From: Novosphingobium sp. JCM 18896
GTDB taxonomy: Bacteria; Pseudomonadota; Alphaproteobacteria; Sphingomonadales; Sphingomonadaceae
Length of the DNA: 64,000 nucleotides
NCBI RefSeq assembly: GCF_025938095.1
Contig: NZ_JAPCZF010000002.1
Location: 124,001-188,000 of the forward strand
Reading direction: 5' to 3'
Shown here piece by piece: positions 42,197 to 51,797 of the stretch. The notes beneath the pieces are model-generated. The model saw only the letters and a program-made list of their open reading frames with translations. It was not told where the DNA came from and did not search any database. Within the stretch, counting starts at the first letter, position 1. Each line of letters starts with the position of its first letter. Both the position numbers and the translations under genes were made by a program.

Positions 42197-43631
42197 CCAG
42201 TCTTTCGCGCTGATCGAGAAGCAGCGCGGGGCGCTGCGCATCGTCGCGCTGAACCCGGAGGCCGCCCGACTCGGACTGGAACCCGGCCAGGCGCTGGCCG
42301 ACGCGCGCGGGCGCCTGCCCGACCTTGCCGCCTTCCCGCACGATCCCCTGGCCGACGCCGCGCTGCTGACCCGGCTGGCGCGAATCTGCGGAGACTATAC
42401 GCCCTCGGTGCAATGCGATCCGCCGCAGGGACTGCTGCTCGACGTGACCGGATGCGCCCACCTCCACGGCGGCGAGGCGCAGATGCGCGATCACCTGGTC
42501 GCGCGCGTGGCCGCCGAGGGCCTGACCGTCCACACGGGTCTGGCAAAGACGCCGCAGGGCGCCCGCGCGCTCGCGCGGTTCGGCGGCAGTGATCTCTCTG
42601 CCCTGCCCCTCGCCGCGCTCGATTGCGAGGCCGAGACGCTGCACGCGCTGACCCGCGCCGGCTTCCGCCGCCTGGGTGACCTGAGCAGGGTTTCGCGCAA
42701 GGCGCTCGCCGCGCGCTTCGGCATGGCCACGACCACCCGGCTCGCACGCCTGCTCGGCGAGGAGGACGCGCATATCGTCCCCGAGCAGGCGCGCGAAAGA
42801 GTCTTCGCCGAGGCGCGCTTCGCCGAACCGATCGGCCGCACCGACGACGTGCTCGACGTGATCGAGCACCTGCTCGAGCGCACCGCCGTCACCCTGCGCG
42901 AACGTGGCGAAGGCGGCCGCGCCTTCCGCGCGCGGCTCCACCGCAGCGACGGCCACGTCGCCCGCCTCGCGGTCGAGACCGGCGCGCCGACGCGCGACCC
43001 CGCGCTGGTGCTGCGCCTGCTGCGCGAGCGTATCGACGGTCTTGCCGATCCGCTCGATCCCGGTTTCGGCTATGACGCCATCGATCTCCTGATCGTCCAC
43101 GCCGAGGCGCTGCCCGACCGGCAGGTCGGCCTCGAAGCCGAACGCAAGCGTCCCGACGACCTCGGCCCACTGCTCGATCGCCTCGCCGTACGCCATGGGC
43201 CCGAACGCGTGCTCCGCTTCGTCGCGTGCAACAGCCACACGCCCGAACGCGCCGGCACATTGCGCGGCCTGCGCGACGATCGGGAAACCACGCCCTGGCC
43301 TGAGGGCCAGGAGGACGAGCCGCCGCTGCGCCCTCTGGTCCTGCTCGATCCGCCCCAGCGGGTGCGGGTGACCAATGCGCTTCCCGAAGGCCCACCCCGA
43401 CAGTTTTCCTGGCGCGGCAAGGCGCATAGCGTGCTCCGCCACGAAGGCCCCGAGCGCCTGGCCGCCGAATGGTGGCACCGCCGCGACGGGTACCAGGGCA
43501 ACCCCGGCCTCACTCGCGACTACTACCGCGTCGAGGACGAGGCCGGCCACCGCTTCTGGCTGTTCCGGCATGGTCTTTACGGCCTCGAAGTTGAACATCC
43601 CGACTGGTACATCCACGGCCTTTTTGCATGA
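42096..43631 (+). CDS. imuB: ImuB, catalytically inactive Y-family polymerase-like protein
   Basis: A 511-residue Y-family DNA polymerase homologue. The N-terminus reads RRYLALFLPWLPAERLM, where active Y-family enzymes carry the catalytic Asp, so this acid is lost as in known ImuB proteins, which act as a clamp-binding hub recruiting ImuA and DnaE2. GDYTPSVQCDPPQGLLLDVTGCAHL and GLAKTPQGARALARFG are typical ImuB palm/finger segments. It begins inside imuA (101-base overlap) and its stop overlaps the dnaE2 start (ATGA), so the three genes form one SOS operon. Confidence 0.92.
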   Translation: MTKSLFAHERRYLALFLPWLPAERLMSRGEAPADQSFALIEKQRGALRIVALNPEAARLGLEPGQALADARGRLPDLAAFPHDPLADAALLTRLARICGDYTPSVQCDPPQGLLLDVTGCAHLHGGEAQMRDHLVARVAAEGLTVHTGLAKTPQGARALARFGGSDLSALPLAALDCEAETLHALTRAGFRRLGDLSRVSRKALAARFGMATTTRLARLLGEEDAHIVPEQARERVFAEARFAEPIGRTDDVLDVIEHLLERTAVTLRERGEGGRAFRARLHRSDGHVARLAVETGAPTRDPALVLRLLRERIDGLADPLDPGFGYDAIDLLIVHAEALPDRQVGLEAERKRPDDLGPLLDRLAVRHGPERVLRFVACNSHTPERAGTLRGLRDDRETTPWPEGQEDEPPLRPLVLLDPPQRVRVTNALPEGPPRQFSWRGKAHSVLRHEGPERLAAEWWHRRDGYQGNPGLTRDYYRVEDEAGHRFWLFRHGLYGLEVEHPDWYIHGLFA

Positions 43632-46600
43632 GCGCGCCGGCTTTCGCGGAACTGGGCTCGGCGACCAGCTATTCGTTCCTCCACGGCGCCTCGCAGCCCT
43701 CGGACATGGTGGCGCGGGCCATCGCGCTCGGGATGGCCGGGATCGGCATAGCCGACCGCAACACCGTTGCGGGCGTGGTCCGCGCGCATGCCACGTTGAA
43801 GCATGCACGCGAAGATGCCGAGGCCGCCGGCGAGGCCTTTCCCAAGTTCAAGCTCGTCGTCGGCGCGCGGCTGGTCTTCGTCGACGGCACACCGGACATC
43901 CTCGCCTATCCGACCAGCCGCTACGGCTGGGGCAGGCTGACGCGCCTGCTCACACGCGGCAACCTGCGCGCACTCAAGGGCGACTGCATCCTCGGGCTCG
44001 ACGACCTGCTGACCTTCCACCAGGACCTGCTGCTGATCGTCCTGCCCGAATCGACCTCGACCCCGCAGCGACCGCATCCCAAGCCCGCGAAATACTGCGA
44101 CGACGAACCGATCCCGCCGCTGCGGCTGGTCCAGCCGCCAGGCCTGCTGCCGCTGCTCGAACGCCTGACCCGTCGCGCGCCCCATCGGGTCTGGCTCGGC
44201 GCGACGATGGACCGCAAGGGCGACGACGCGCGCCGGCTCGCGCGTTGGCGCGACCTTGTCGAAACCGCCCGCGTCCCGCTGATCGCCACCAACGATGCGC
44301 TCTATGCCGAGGCGGGCGACCGCCAGCTCCACGACGTGATGACCTGCATCCGCGAAGGCACGACGATCACCGAGGCCGGCAGGGTCCTGGAGGCCAACGG
44401 CGAGCGGCACCTGAAAGCACCGGCCGAGATGGCGCGGCTCTTCGCCGATTGTCCCGAAGCGATCGCCGAGACTCAGCGGTTTCTTGACCTAATCAAGTTC
44501 GAACTCGAACACCTCAAGTACGAATACCCGCACGAGCCCGTGCCCGAGGGCTGGAAGCCGCTCGCCTGGCTGATCCGGCTGGTGATGCGCGCGGCGATCA
44601 CGCGCTATGGACATCCGCTCTCCGAGAAGGTGCGCAAGCTGCTGCGCGAAGAGTTCGAGCTGATCCGCGAGCGGAACTACGCCTATTACTTCCTCACGGT
44701 CTACGATCTCGTCCGCTTCGCCCGCGCACAGAAGCCGCCGATCCTCTGCCAAGGGCGCGGCTCCGCGGCGAATTCCATCGTCTGCTTCCTCCTGGGCGTG
44801 ACCTCGGTCGATCCCGCGCAATACGATCTGCTGTTCTCGCGCTTCGTCTCGGAAGAGCGCTCCGAGCCGCCCGACATCGACGTCGACTTCGAGCACGAGC
44901 GGCGCGAGGAGGTGATGCAATACGTCTACGAACGCTATGGCCGCCACCGCGCCGGCATCGCCGCGACGGTGATCCACTTTCGCGCGCGCAGCGCCGTGCG
45001 CGAGATCGGCAAGGCACTGGGCATTTCCGAAGACGTCACCGCGCGGCTGTCAAGCACCGTGTGGGGCTCCTATGCCTCGACCTACGAACGCAAGCGGCTG
45101 ATCGATGCCGGCTTCGATCCCGAAAATGCCGAGATCGGCCGGCTCAACCATTTCGTGCAAGCGATCCTGCAGTTCCCCCGCCACCTGTCGCAGCACGTCG
45201 GCGGCTTCGTGCTGACCGAGGACCGGCTCGACGAGACCGTACCGATCCATCACGCGGCGATGGACGATCGCACTTTCGTCGAATGGGACAAGGACGATAT
45301 CGACGCGCTGGGTCTGATGAAGGTCGACGTCCTGGCCTTGGGCATGCTGACCTGCATCGCCAAGAGCTTCGAGCTGATGAAGGACCACGGGCTTGGCGAG
45401 CACGAACTCGATGTCGACATCGATTCGAGCGATGACGCGGTCTACGACATGCTGTGCAAGGGCGAGAGTCTGGGCGTGTTCCAGGTCGAGAGCCGCGCGC
45501 AGATGAACATGCTGCCACGGCTCAAGCCGCGGACGCTCTACGATCTGACCGTGCAGGTCGCGATCGTCCGTCCGGGACCGATCGAAGGCGACATGGTCCA
45601 CCCCTACCTGCGCCGCCGTTGCGGCGAGGAAAAGGTCGAATATCCCTCCCCCGCGCCGCCACACGATCCCGGGGAGCTAAAAGGCCTGCTCGGTTATACC
45701 TATGGCGTGCCGATCTTCCAGGAACAGGCGATGAAGCTGGCGATCACCGCCGCCGGCTTCACCCCCGCCGAGGCCAACAAGCTGCGCCGCGCCATGGCTA
45801 CCTTCCGCAACGTCGGCACGATCCACGAGTTCGAAGGCAAGATGATTGAGGGCATGGCCGCGCGCGGCTATCCGCGCGACTTCGCCCAGCGCTGCTACGA
45901 CCAGATCAAGGGCTTCGGCTCCTACGGTTTCCCCGAGAGCCACGCGCTGTCCTTCGCGCGGCTGGTCTACGTCTCGGCCTGGATCAAGTGCCACCACCCC
46001 GCCGTGTTCACCTGCGCGCTGCTCAACTCGCAGCCGATGGGCTTCTACGCGCCCGCGCAACTCGTGCGTGACGCGCGCGAAAATGGGGTCGAGGTGCGGC
46101 CGGTCGACGTCAACCATTCGGCTTGGGACTGCACGCTCGAATGCCGTTCGGACGGCAAGCTCGCGCTACGGCTCGGCCTGCGGCAGGTCGGCGGGTTCCG
46201 CCAGGACTGGGCCCACGCGCTCTACGCCGAAGCGATCGGAGCCTCGGGACCCTTCACCAGCGTCGAGGAACTGGCGCGGCGCGGGCAGGTGCCGCAGCGG
46301 GGCTTGCGCCTGCTCGCCGATGCCGATGCCTTCGGCTCGATCGCGATGGACCGCCGCGCGGCACTGTGGGAGGCGCGGCGCACGCCGCCCGATGCGCTGC
46401 CGCTGTTCGCCCATGCTCAGGCGCGCGAGCTCGGCGTCGAGCCCGCGGTCGCGCTGCCGGCGATGACGCTCGGCGAACAGGTCGCGGCCGATTACCAGAC
46501 GACGCGGCTGTCGCTGAAGGACCATCCGATGACGGTGCTGCGCCCGGTCTTCGCACGCGACGGAATCCTGCGCTGCGCCGACCTGGCCAAAGCCAAGGCC

Positions 46601-47005
46601 GGCGTGCGGCTGACCGTCGCGGGCGTGGTCCTCGTCCGCCAGCGGCCGGGCAAGGGCAATGCGATCTTCGTCACGCTCGAGGACGAGACCGGGATCGCCA
46701 ATGTGATCATGTGGGCGCGGACCTTCGAACGCTTCCGCCGCGAGGTCATGGCCGCGCGGCTGATGCAGGTCGAGGGCGAACTCCAGCGCAGTAAGGAAGG
46801 CGTGATGCACGTCATGGCCATGCGCATCGTCGACCGAACCGAGGTGCTCGGCTGGCTATCCGAGATCGACGACACCGAACCGCTGCTCTCGCGCGCCGAC
46901 GTCTGCCTCCATCCCCAGCACCCGCGCGGCCGCAACGAGGCGCCACGCACCGGCGTCCATCCGCGCGACGTGCGGCTGCTGCCGAAGTCGCGCGATTTCC
47001 ACTAG
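43628..47005 (+). CDS. dnaE2: Error-prone DNA polymerase DnaE2
   Basis: A 1125-residue C-family DNA polymerase. The N-terminal PHP domain starts AELGSATSYSFLHGASQPSD. The polymerase core has the catalytic-metal motif PPDIDVDFEHERRE near residue 415 and a second acid in GLMKVDVLALGML. The helix-hairpin-helix and OB-fold regions follow, the latter with VVLVRQRPGKGNAIFVTLED. It is shorter than DnaE1 and belongs to the imuABC cassette, which carries out damage-induced translesion synthesis under LexA control. Its start overlaps the imuB stop by four bases. Confidence 0.95.
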   Translation: MSAPAFAELGSATSYSFLHGASQPSDMVARAIALGMAGIGIADRNTVAGVVRAHATLKHAREDAEAAGEAFPKFKLVVGARLVFVDGTPDILAYPTSRYGWGRLTRLLTRGNLRALKGDCILGLDDLLTFHQDLLLIVLPESTSTPQRPHPKPAKYCDDEPIPPLRLVQPPGLLPLLERLTRRAPHRVWLGATMDRKGDDARRLARWRDLVETARVPLIATNDALYAEAGDRQLHDVMTCIREGTTITEAGRVLEANGERHLKAPAEMARLFADCPEAIAETQRFLDLIKFELEHLKYEYPHEPVPEGWKPLAWLIRLVMRAAITRYGHPLSEKVRKLLREEFELIRERNYAYYFLTVYDLVRFARAQKPPILCQGRGSAANSIVCFLLGVTSVDPAQYDLLFSRFVSEERSEPPDIDVDFEHERREEVMQYVYERYGRHRAGIAATVIHFRARSAVREIGKALGISEDVTARLSSTVWGSYASTYERKRLIDAGFDPENAEIGRLNHFVQAILQFPRHLSQHVGGFVLTEDRLDETVPIHHAAMDDRTFVEWDKDDIDALGLMKVDVLALGMLTCIAKSFELMKDHGLGEHELDVDIDSSDDAVYDMLCKGESLGVFQVESRAQMNMLPRLKPRTLYDLTVQVAIVRPGPIEGDMVHPYLRRRCGEEKVEYPSPAPPHDPGELKGLLGYTYGVPIFQEQAMKLAITAAGFTPAEANKLRRAMATFRNVGTIHEFEGKMIEGMAARGYPRDFAQRCYDQIKGFGSYGFPESHALSFARLVYVSAWIKCHHPAVFTCALLNSQPMGFYAPAQLVRDARENGVEVRPVDVNHSAWDCTLECRSDGKLALRLGLRQVGGFRQDWAHALYAEAIGASGPFTSVEELARRGQVPQRGLRLLADADAFGSIAMDRRAALWEARRTPPDALPLFAHAQARELGVEPAVALPAMTLGEQVAADYQTTRLSLKDHPMTVLRPVFARDGILRCADLAKAKAGVRLTVAGVVLVRQRPGKGNAIFVTLEDETGIANVIMWARTFERFRREVMAARLMQVEGELQRSKEGVMHVMAMRIVDRTEVLGWLSEIDDTEPLLSRADVCLHPQHPRGRNEAPRTGVHPRDVRLLPKSRDFH

Positions 47006-47015
47006 AGGTAAGGGT

Positions 47016-47489
47016 TCAGTTCCCCAGCGCGGTGACGCCGCCGGTCGAACCGAAGCCGCCCTCGCCACGCGCGGTGTCGTCGAGTTCGTCGACCTTGAGC
47101 CAAGAGGCCTGGACCACCGGCGCCAGCACCAGCTGGGCGACGCGGTCACCGCGACGGATCGCGAAGTCCTCGCTGCCGTGGTTGATCAGGATCACCTTGA
47201 GCTCGCCGCGATAATCCGAATCGATCGTCCCCGGCGCGTTCGGCACCGAGATGCCGTGCTTGAGCGCGAGCCCCGAACGCGGGCGCACCTGGATCTCGTA
47301 ACCGGGCGGGATCGCCAGCGCGAGGCCCGTCGCCACTGCGTGCCAGCCGCCCGGCGCCAGGGTCACGTCCTCGGCCGCGAGCACGTCCATGCCGGCCGCG
47401 CCAGCCGTGGCGTAGGCCGGAAGCTCCAGCCCTTCGAAATGCGGCAGGCGCTTGACCAGTACGGGGATGCTATTGTTGTCCGAGTGCAA
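47016..47489 (-). CDS. dut: Deoxyuridine 5'-triphosphate nucleotidohydrolase (dUTPase)
   Basis: A 157-residue trimeric dUTPase: motif [11 protein letters not shown] near residue 31, [30 protein letters not shown] carrying the catalytic Asp, [13 protein letters not shown] and the C-terminal Phe-containing arm [10 protein letters not shown]. It hydrolyses dUTP to dUMP, keeping uracil out of DNA and supplying thymidylate synthesis. Its start lies 20 bases inside the end of coaBC, so the two are translationally coupled. Confidence 0.96.
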   Translation of the reverse strand: MHSDNNSIPVLVKRLPHFEGLELPAYATAGAAGMDVLAAEDVTLAPGGWHAVATGLALAIPPGYEIQVRPRSGLALKHGISVPNAPGTIDSDYRGELKVILINHGSEDFAIRRGDRVAQLVLAPVVQASWLKVDELDDTARGEGGFGSTGGVTALGN

Positions 47490-49026
47490 GGGCGATCCTT
47501 TCGACGATGGCCCTCCCTACCTCTTCCTTGGGCATTTCCGGAAGGTCCTCGATCCCCTTCTCGGTCACGATATGCACGGTATTCGACGAACCGCCCATCA
47601 CGCTCTCGCCGCTCGGCCCCGAGACGTCGTTGGCGATGATCCAGTCGACGCCCTTGCGCTTGCGCTTCTCGCGCGCGTTGTCGAGCACGTTCTCGGTTTC
47701 GGCGGCGAAGCCGATCAGCAGCCTGGGACGCTTGGGATGGGCCGAGACCGTCGCGAGGATGTCGGGGTTCTCGGTCAGCATCAGCACCGGCGGGGCAGAG
47801 CCGCGCTTCTTGATCTTCTCTTCGGCGGTATTCGCCGTGCGCCAGTCGGCCACGGCCGCGACCATCACGCCGACATCGGCGGGCAGCGCATCCTTGACCG
47901 CATTGCCCATCTCCACCGCGGTCTCGACGTCGATGCGATCGACCCCCGGCGGGGTCGGCAGGTTGACCGGCCCCGAGACCAGGGTCACGCGCGCGCCCAT
48001 CGCGGCGGCAGCGGCGGCGATGGCATAGCCCTGCTTGCCCGACGAACGGTTGGCGATGTAGCGGACCGGATCGATCGGCTCGTGCGTCGGCCCGGCGGTG
48101 ATCAGGACATGCTTGCCGTAGAGCGGGCGATGCGCGGGGTCGGCCTCGAAATCGGGCTGGCCCGCCAGCACGTCCTCGGGCGCGGCGTCGAACGGCTCGG
48201 GCGGCGCGGCGTCGGGCGAGACCAGGTGATTGAGCGCCTCGGCATCGGTCGGCGGTGCGGCGCGGGCCTTACCCTTCTTCGACAGCAAAGGCCCCGACAG
48301 GTCGAGCGGCGGCGTGAGGAAGGCCGGACCGGCGAAGGTCACGTCCTCGAACGGATCGTCGGCGAAGACGATCGGCGTCTTGCGCGCGATCATCGATCCC
48401 GAAAGGCCGCCCATGCCGGCGTCCGCCACCTCGGGCGATAGGTCTTCCGCCTCGTCCGGCCAGACTGGCACGGCAGCCGGCGCGACCAGACCGAAGTGCT
48501 CGGCGATGCGCGCCCAGATCCGCTCGGGCTCGGGCAGGCGGCCGGGGCCGTACTCGCCGCAAGCCATCGCGCCCTCGTCGGGCTCCATCACCTCGACACC
48601 GGCGGCGCGCAGGGTCTCGACATTGCGCACGGTCGCGGCGTGCTGCCACATGCGCACGTTCATCGCTGGCACGGCCAGCACGGGCTTGTCGGTGGCGAGC
48701 AACAGGGTCGTCGCGAGATCGTCGGCGATGCCCTGCGCCATCTTGGCGAGCATGTTCGCCGTCGCCGGGCAGACGACGACGAGGTCCGCCTGGCGCGAGA
48801 GCTGGATGTGCCCCATCTCGACCTCGTTCTTGAGATCCCAGAGCGTGGTGTGGACTTCGTTCTCGCTGAGCGCGGCCAAGGCCAACGGCGTGACGAATTT
48901 CGCGCCGCCGTCGGTCAGCACGCAAGTCACCGCGCCGCCACCCTTGCGGATCAGGCGGACGAGTTCGCAGGACTTGTAAGCGGCGATCCCACCGCCCACG
49001 ATCAGCAGGATGCGAGGCGTACCCAT
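47470..49026 (-). CDS. coaBC: Bifunctional phosphopantothenoylcysteine decarboxylase / phosphopantothenate-cysteine ligase, with long linker
   Basis: A 518-residue CoaBC, about 110 residues longer than usual. The N-terminal CoaC flavin decarboxylase has [37 protein letters not shown] and PAMNVRMW; the C-terminal CoaB ligase has [26 protein letters not shown] and VAAVADWR. Between them (residues about 185-300) is an Asp/Pro/Ala-rich insertion with no match to either domain. It makes 4'-phosphopantetheine for coenzyme A. The ATG at 49026 is used; a TTG twelve codons earlier has no support. It overlaps dut by 20 bases. Confidence 0.94.
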   Translation of the reverse strand: MGTPRILLIVGGGIAAYKSCELVRLIRKGGGAVTCVLTDGGAKFVTPLALAALSENEVHTTLWDLKNEVEMGHIQLSRQADLVVVCPATANMLAKMAQGIADDLATTLLLATDKPVLAVPAMNVRMWQHAATVRNVETLRAAGVEVMEPDEGAMACGEYGPGRLPEPERIWARIAEHFGLVAPAAVPVWPDEAEDLSPEVADAGMGGLSGSMIARKTPIVFADDPFEDVTFAGPAFLTPPLDLSGPLLSKKGKARAAPPTDAEALNHLVSPDAAPPEPFDAAPEDVLAGQPDFEADPAHRPLYGKHVLITAGPTHEPIDPVRYIANRSSGKQGYAIAAAAAAMGARVTLVSGPVNLPTPPGVDRIDVETAVEMGNAVKDALPADVGVMVAAVADWRTANTAEEKIKKRGSAPPVLMLTENPDILATVSAHPKRPRLLIGFAAETENVLDNAREKRKRKGVDWIIANDVSGPSGESVMGGSSNTVHIVTEKGIEDLPEMPKEEVGRAIVERIALALGQQ

Positions 49027-49071
49027 TGGCGCGCTTGTGCCCGCACTATGGTTTACACGCAATTACCTTGT

Positions 49072-50277
49072 TCACGCCGACGCTTCGGACGGATCATCGT
49101 CGAGCAATCCCGGAAAAGCCGCGACGATCAGCGACTTCACCGCACGGCTGGCGAAAGCGAGGCCGATGAACATGGCCGGCGCGATCTCCGCCCCCCAGTA
49201 GAAGTTGTCGGCCCGCCCCGCGATCATGAAGGCGAGGCCATAGCCGAGGAACAGCAGGGTCCCGAAAGCCCCCGCCGGCGAGCGCCAGTTCGCCCAGCCC
49301 GCCATCATCAGCACGACCGCCGGCCCGGCGAGCCAGCCGGGGAGGAAGCGCAGGTTGCTCGACATCACGATGTTCGACAGCCAGCCCGAAAGTCCGCGCA
49401 GCCCCAGCCACGAAGCCGACGGAGGATCGCTGGGCAGAACCTGCGCGGCGATGACGTGATGGTGCACCGACAAGGCGACGAGGAAGGCGGCGACGAGCGC
49501 GCTCCAGGCCGCACCCTCGCGCCAGTCGCGACGCCAGAAGGCCATGGCCGCCATCAACAGGACGAAAGGCAGCGCGTGCTCGCGGATCGCCAGCGCCAGC
49601 GCGGCGACGGCGAGTGCAGCCCCCCAGCGGCCGGTGCCGTCCGCGCGGACCCGGTGCAGGCCGAAGGCCAGCGCCAGCAGGGTACCGCTCCACAGCTCGT
49701 GCAGCACGAAATAGTAGCGGTTGAGCCCCAGCGCGACGCCGAGGAACAGGAAGGCCAGGGTCAGCAGCCGGCGCTTCTGCTCGCCGCCGGGTTCTTCGCC
49801 CAGCCGGCGCCACCAGGCGAGCAGCACCGCGAACATCAGCACGATCGCCGCGACGATCTGACCCGGCTCGCCGATCCAAGCCTCGATATAGGCCAAGGTC
49901 GGCAGGCGGACCGTGAAACCGGGCCTCACCGGATAGTTCGCCCGACGGTGCTCGGCGACGATGAAGTCGTAGTAGTTCTCGCCCTTGCGGATGCGCGCGA
50001 TCGCGTGGTCGTAGAGCACGAGGTCGTCGTCGCGCGGGCGTTCGGCCCCGTCCTTCGCACTCTGGCCCGGCGCCAGGTTCTCGACGAAGGACTTGGTCTC
50101 GACCTTGTCCTCGCGCTCCCCGATCGGGGTCAGGGCCGCGGCGACGAGCAGCAGGACCAGCGCCAGCAGGCCCAGCCGCGCACGCAACACCGGCCAATGC
50201 GCGAAGCGATCCCAGGCGGGCGCCGAAGCGACCACTTGGGGCCTTATCCCAGCACTATCCCCTGCGTCGTCGCCCAT
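49072..50277 (-). CDS. Polytopic membrane protein of unknown function
   Basis: A 401-residue protein with about eight to ten hydrophobic segments after a short N-terminal soluble part. The first transmembrane helix (LGLLALVLLLVAAALTPIG) is followed by a periplasmic-looking loop with DDDLVLYDHAIARIRKGENY and RPGFTVRLPTLAYIEAW, which resembles the first loop of GT-C-fold glycosyltransferases; that assignment is tentative. The ATG at 50277 lies inside the last 34 bases of ubiB, indicating co-transcription with the ubiquinone genes. A short acidic tail ends the protein. No enzymatic motif is certain. Confidence 0.75.
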   Translation of the reverse strand: MGDDAGDSAGIRPQVVASAPAWDRFAHWPVLRARLGLLALVLLLVAAALTPIGEREDKVETKSFVENLAPGQSAKDGAERPRDDDLVLYDHAIARIRKGENYYDFIVAEHRRANYPVRPGFTVRLPTLAYIEAWIGEPGQIVAAIVLMFAVLLAWWRRLGEEPGGEQKRRLLTLAFLFLGVALGLNRYYFVLHELWSGTLLALAFGLHRVRADGTGRWGAALAVAALALAIREHALPFVLLMAAMAFWRRDWREGAAWSALVAAFLVALSVHHHVIAAQVLPSDPPSASWLGLRGLSGWLSNIVMSSNLRFLPGWLAGPAVVLMMAGWANWRSPAGAFGTLLFLGYGLAFMIAGRADNFYWGAEIAPAMFIGLAFASRAVKSLIVAAFPGLLDDDPSEASA

Positions 50278-51797
50278 ACCAGCGCGCCCCCTGCCAATGC
50301 GGCGGCTATATAGCCGAGCCATTGGTTACCGCGGCCTTTACGCTGCCACATGATCTCGACGGGCGGCAAGGGCGCCTGGTCGGGCGCGCCGCCCTTGGCG
50401 GGAAAGCGGTCCTCGATCCGGCGGATCAATTCGGGCAGGCGGAACAACGTCTCGACATCGGTGCGCAGACGATCGGCGATCGCCGCCTCGGGGCCCAACT
50501 CGTCGCGGATCCAGCTGCGCACGAACGGCGCGGCGACGTCCCACATGTTGATCTCGGGATCGATCGCCGTCGCCAGGCCTTCGACCATGACCATGGTCTT
50601 CTGCAGCAGCAGCAGGTGCGGCTGGGTCTGCATGTCGAAGTCGCGCGTGATCGCGAAAAGCCCGTCGAGCATCTGGCCGACCGACAGCTCGCTGACCGGC
50701 TTGCCGCGCATCGGCTCGCCGACCGCGCGCAGCGCCGTCGCGAACTCCTCGACCGAATGATAGCTCGGCACGTATTGCGCCTCGAAATGGATCTCGGCGA
50801 CGCGGCGATAGTCGCCCGTGGTCAGGCCATAGAGGATCTCGGCCAGCCACTGGCGCGCGCGCCGGTCGATCCGCCCCATGATGCCGAAGTCGATCGCGAC
50901 GATCGTGCCGTCGGCCTGCACGAACAGGTTCCCCTGGTGCATGTCGGCATGGAAGAAACCGGCGCTGATCGCCTGGCGCAGGAAGGTCAGCACCAGCCGC
51001 CGCGCCATGTCCGACAGATCGTGGCCCTGCGCGCGCAGCACGTCGATCTCGCTGATCTTGACGCCGTCGATCCATTCGACCGTCATCACGCGGCCGTTGG
51101 TGCGGTCCCAGTCGATCGTGGGGACGCGGTAGCCCTCCTGGCCACGCATCGCCTCGGCCAGTTCGGAAGCCGAGGCCGCCTCGCGCCGCAGGTCGAGTTC
51201 GCGCACGGTCCAGCGCTTGAGATTGGCGACGATCGCGCGCGGACGCAGCCGCGCCGCCTCGCCGCCCAGCGCCTCGAGATGCGCGGCGGCCCATTCGTAG
51301 GTCTCGATGTCGCGCGCGAACTTCTCGCGCACGCCGGGGCGCAGTACCTTGACCGCGACGGTGCGGCCGTCGGTCGTCACCGCGCGGTGCACCTGCGCGA
51401 TCGAGGCGGCGCCGACGGGCTCGGTCTCGATCGAGGCGAACAGCGCGTCGAGCGGCGCACCGAAGCTCGTCTCGATCTCGGCGCGGATCAGGTCGAAGCC
51501 GATCGGCGGCAGCCGGTCCTGCAGGCTCAGCAGGTTGCGCGCGGCCTCCTCGCCGACCACGTCGGGACGCGTCGCCAGGGTCTGCCCCAGCTTGATCGCG
51601 GCGGGGCCGATCGCGCGGAAGGCCGCGGCATAGTCGGGCACGCGCGGCTGGATAGTGCCTAGGCGCGCGAGCTTGCACAGGCGGCGCACCGGCGCAGGGG
51701 TATTGCTCCCCTCCTCGATGATGCGCAGCGCGCCGTGACGCGCGAGCACGCGCCCCCAGCGCAGCAGCCGCGCGATATGCCGGGCAGGTGTGGTCAA
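50244..51797 (-). CDS. ubiB: Ubiquinone biosynthesis protein UbiB (ABC1/ADCK atypical kinase family)
   Basis: A 517-residue UbiB. The KxGQ motif is in IKLGQTLATRPDVVG, the Ala-rich loop is VGAASIAQVHRA, the kinase-like catalytic region is FHADMHQGNLFV and the metal-binding AIDFGIMG; a C-terminal transmembrane helix (YIAAALAGGALVWATTQGI) anchors it. It is an ATPase needed for ubiquinone synthesis. The start is TTG, overlapping the ubiE stop (TTGA), the only codon that both fits the family N-terminus and leaves coupling. It is third after mutM-side ubiE and precedes the membrane protein. Confidence 0.94.
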   Translation of the reverse strand: MTTPARHIARLLRWGRVLARHGALRIIEEGSNTPAPVRRLCKLARLGTIQPRVPDYAAAFRAIGPAAIKLGQTLATRPDVVGEEAARNLLSLQDRLPPIGFDLIRAEIETSFGAPLDALFASIETEPVGAASIAQVHRAVTTDGRTVAVKVLRPGVREKFARDIETYEWAAAHLEALGGEAARLRPRAIVANLKRWTVRELDLRREAASASELAEAMRGQEGYRVPTIDWDRTNGRVMTVEWIDGVKISEIDVLRAQGHDLSDMARRLVLTFLRQAISAGFFHADMHQGNLFVQADGTIVAIDFGIMGRIDRRARQWLAEILYGLTTGDYRRVAEIHFEAQYVPSYHSVEEFATALRAVGEPMRGKPVSELSVGQMLDGLFAITRDFDMQTQPHLLLLQKTMVMVEGLATAIDPEINMWDVAAPFVRSWIRDELGPEAAIADRLRTDVETLFRLPELIRRIEDRFPAKGGAPDQAPLPPVEIMWQRKGRGNQWLGYIAAALAGGALVWATTQGIVLG

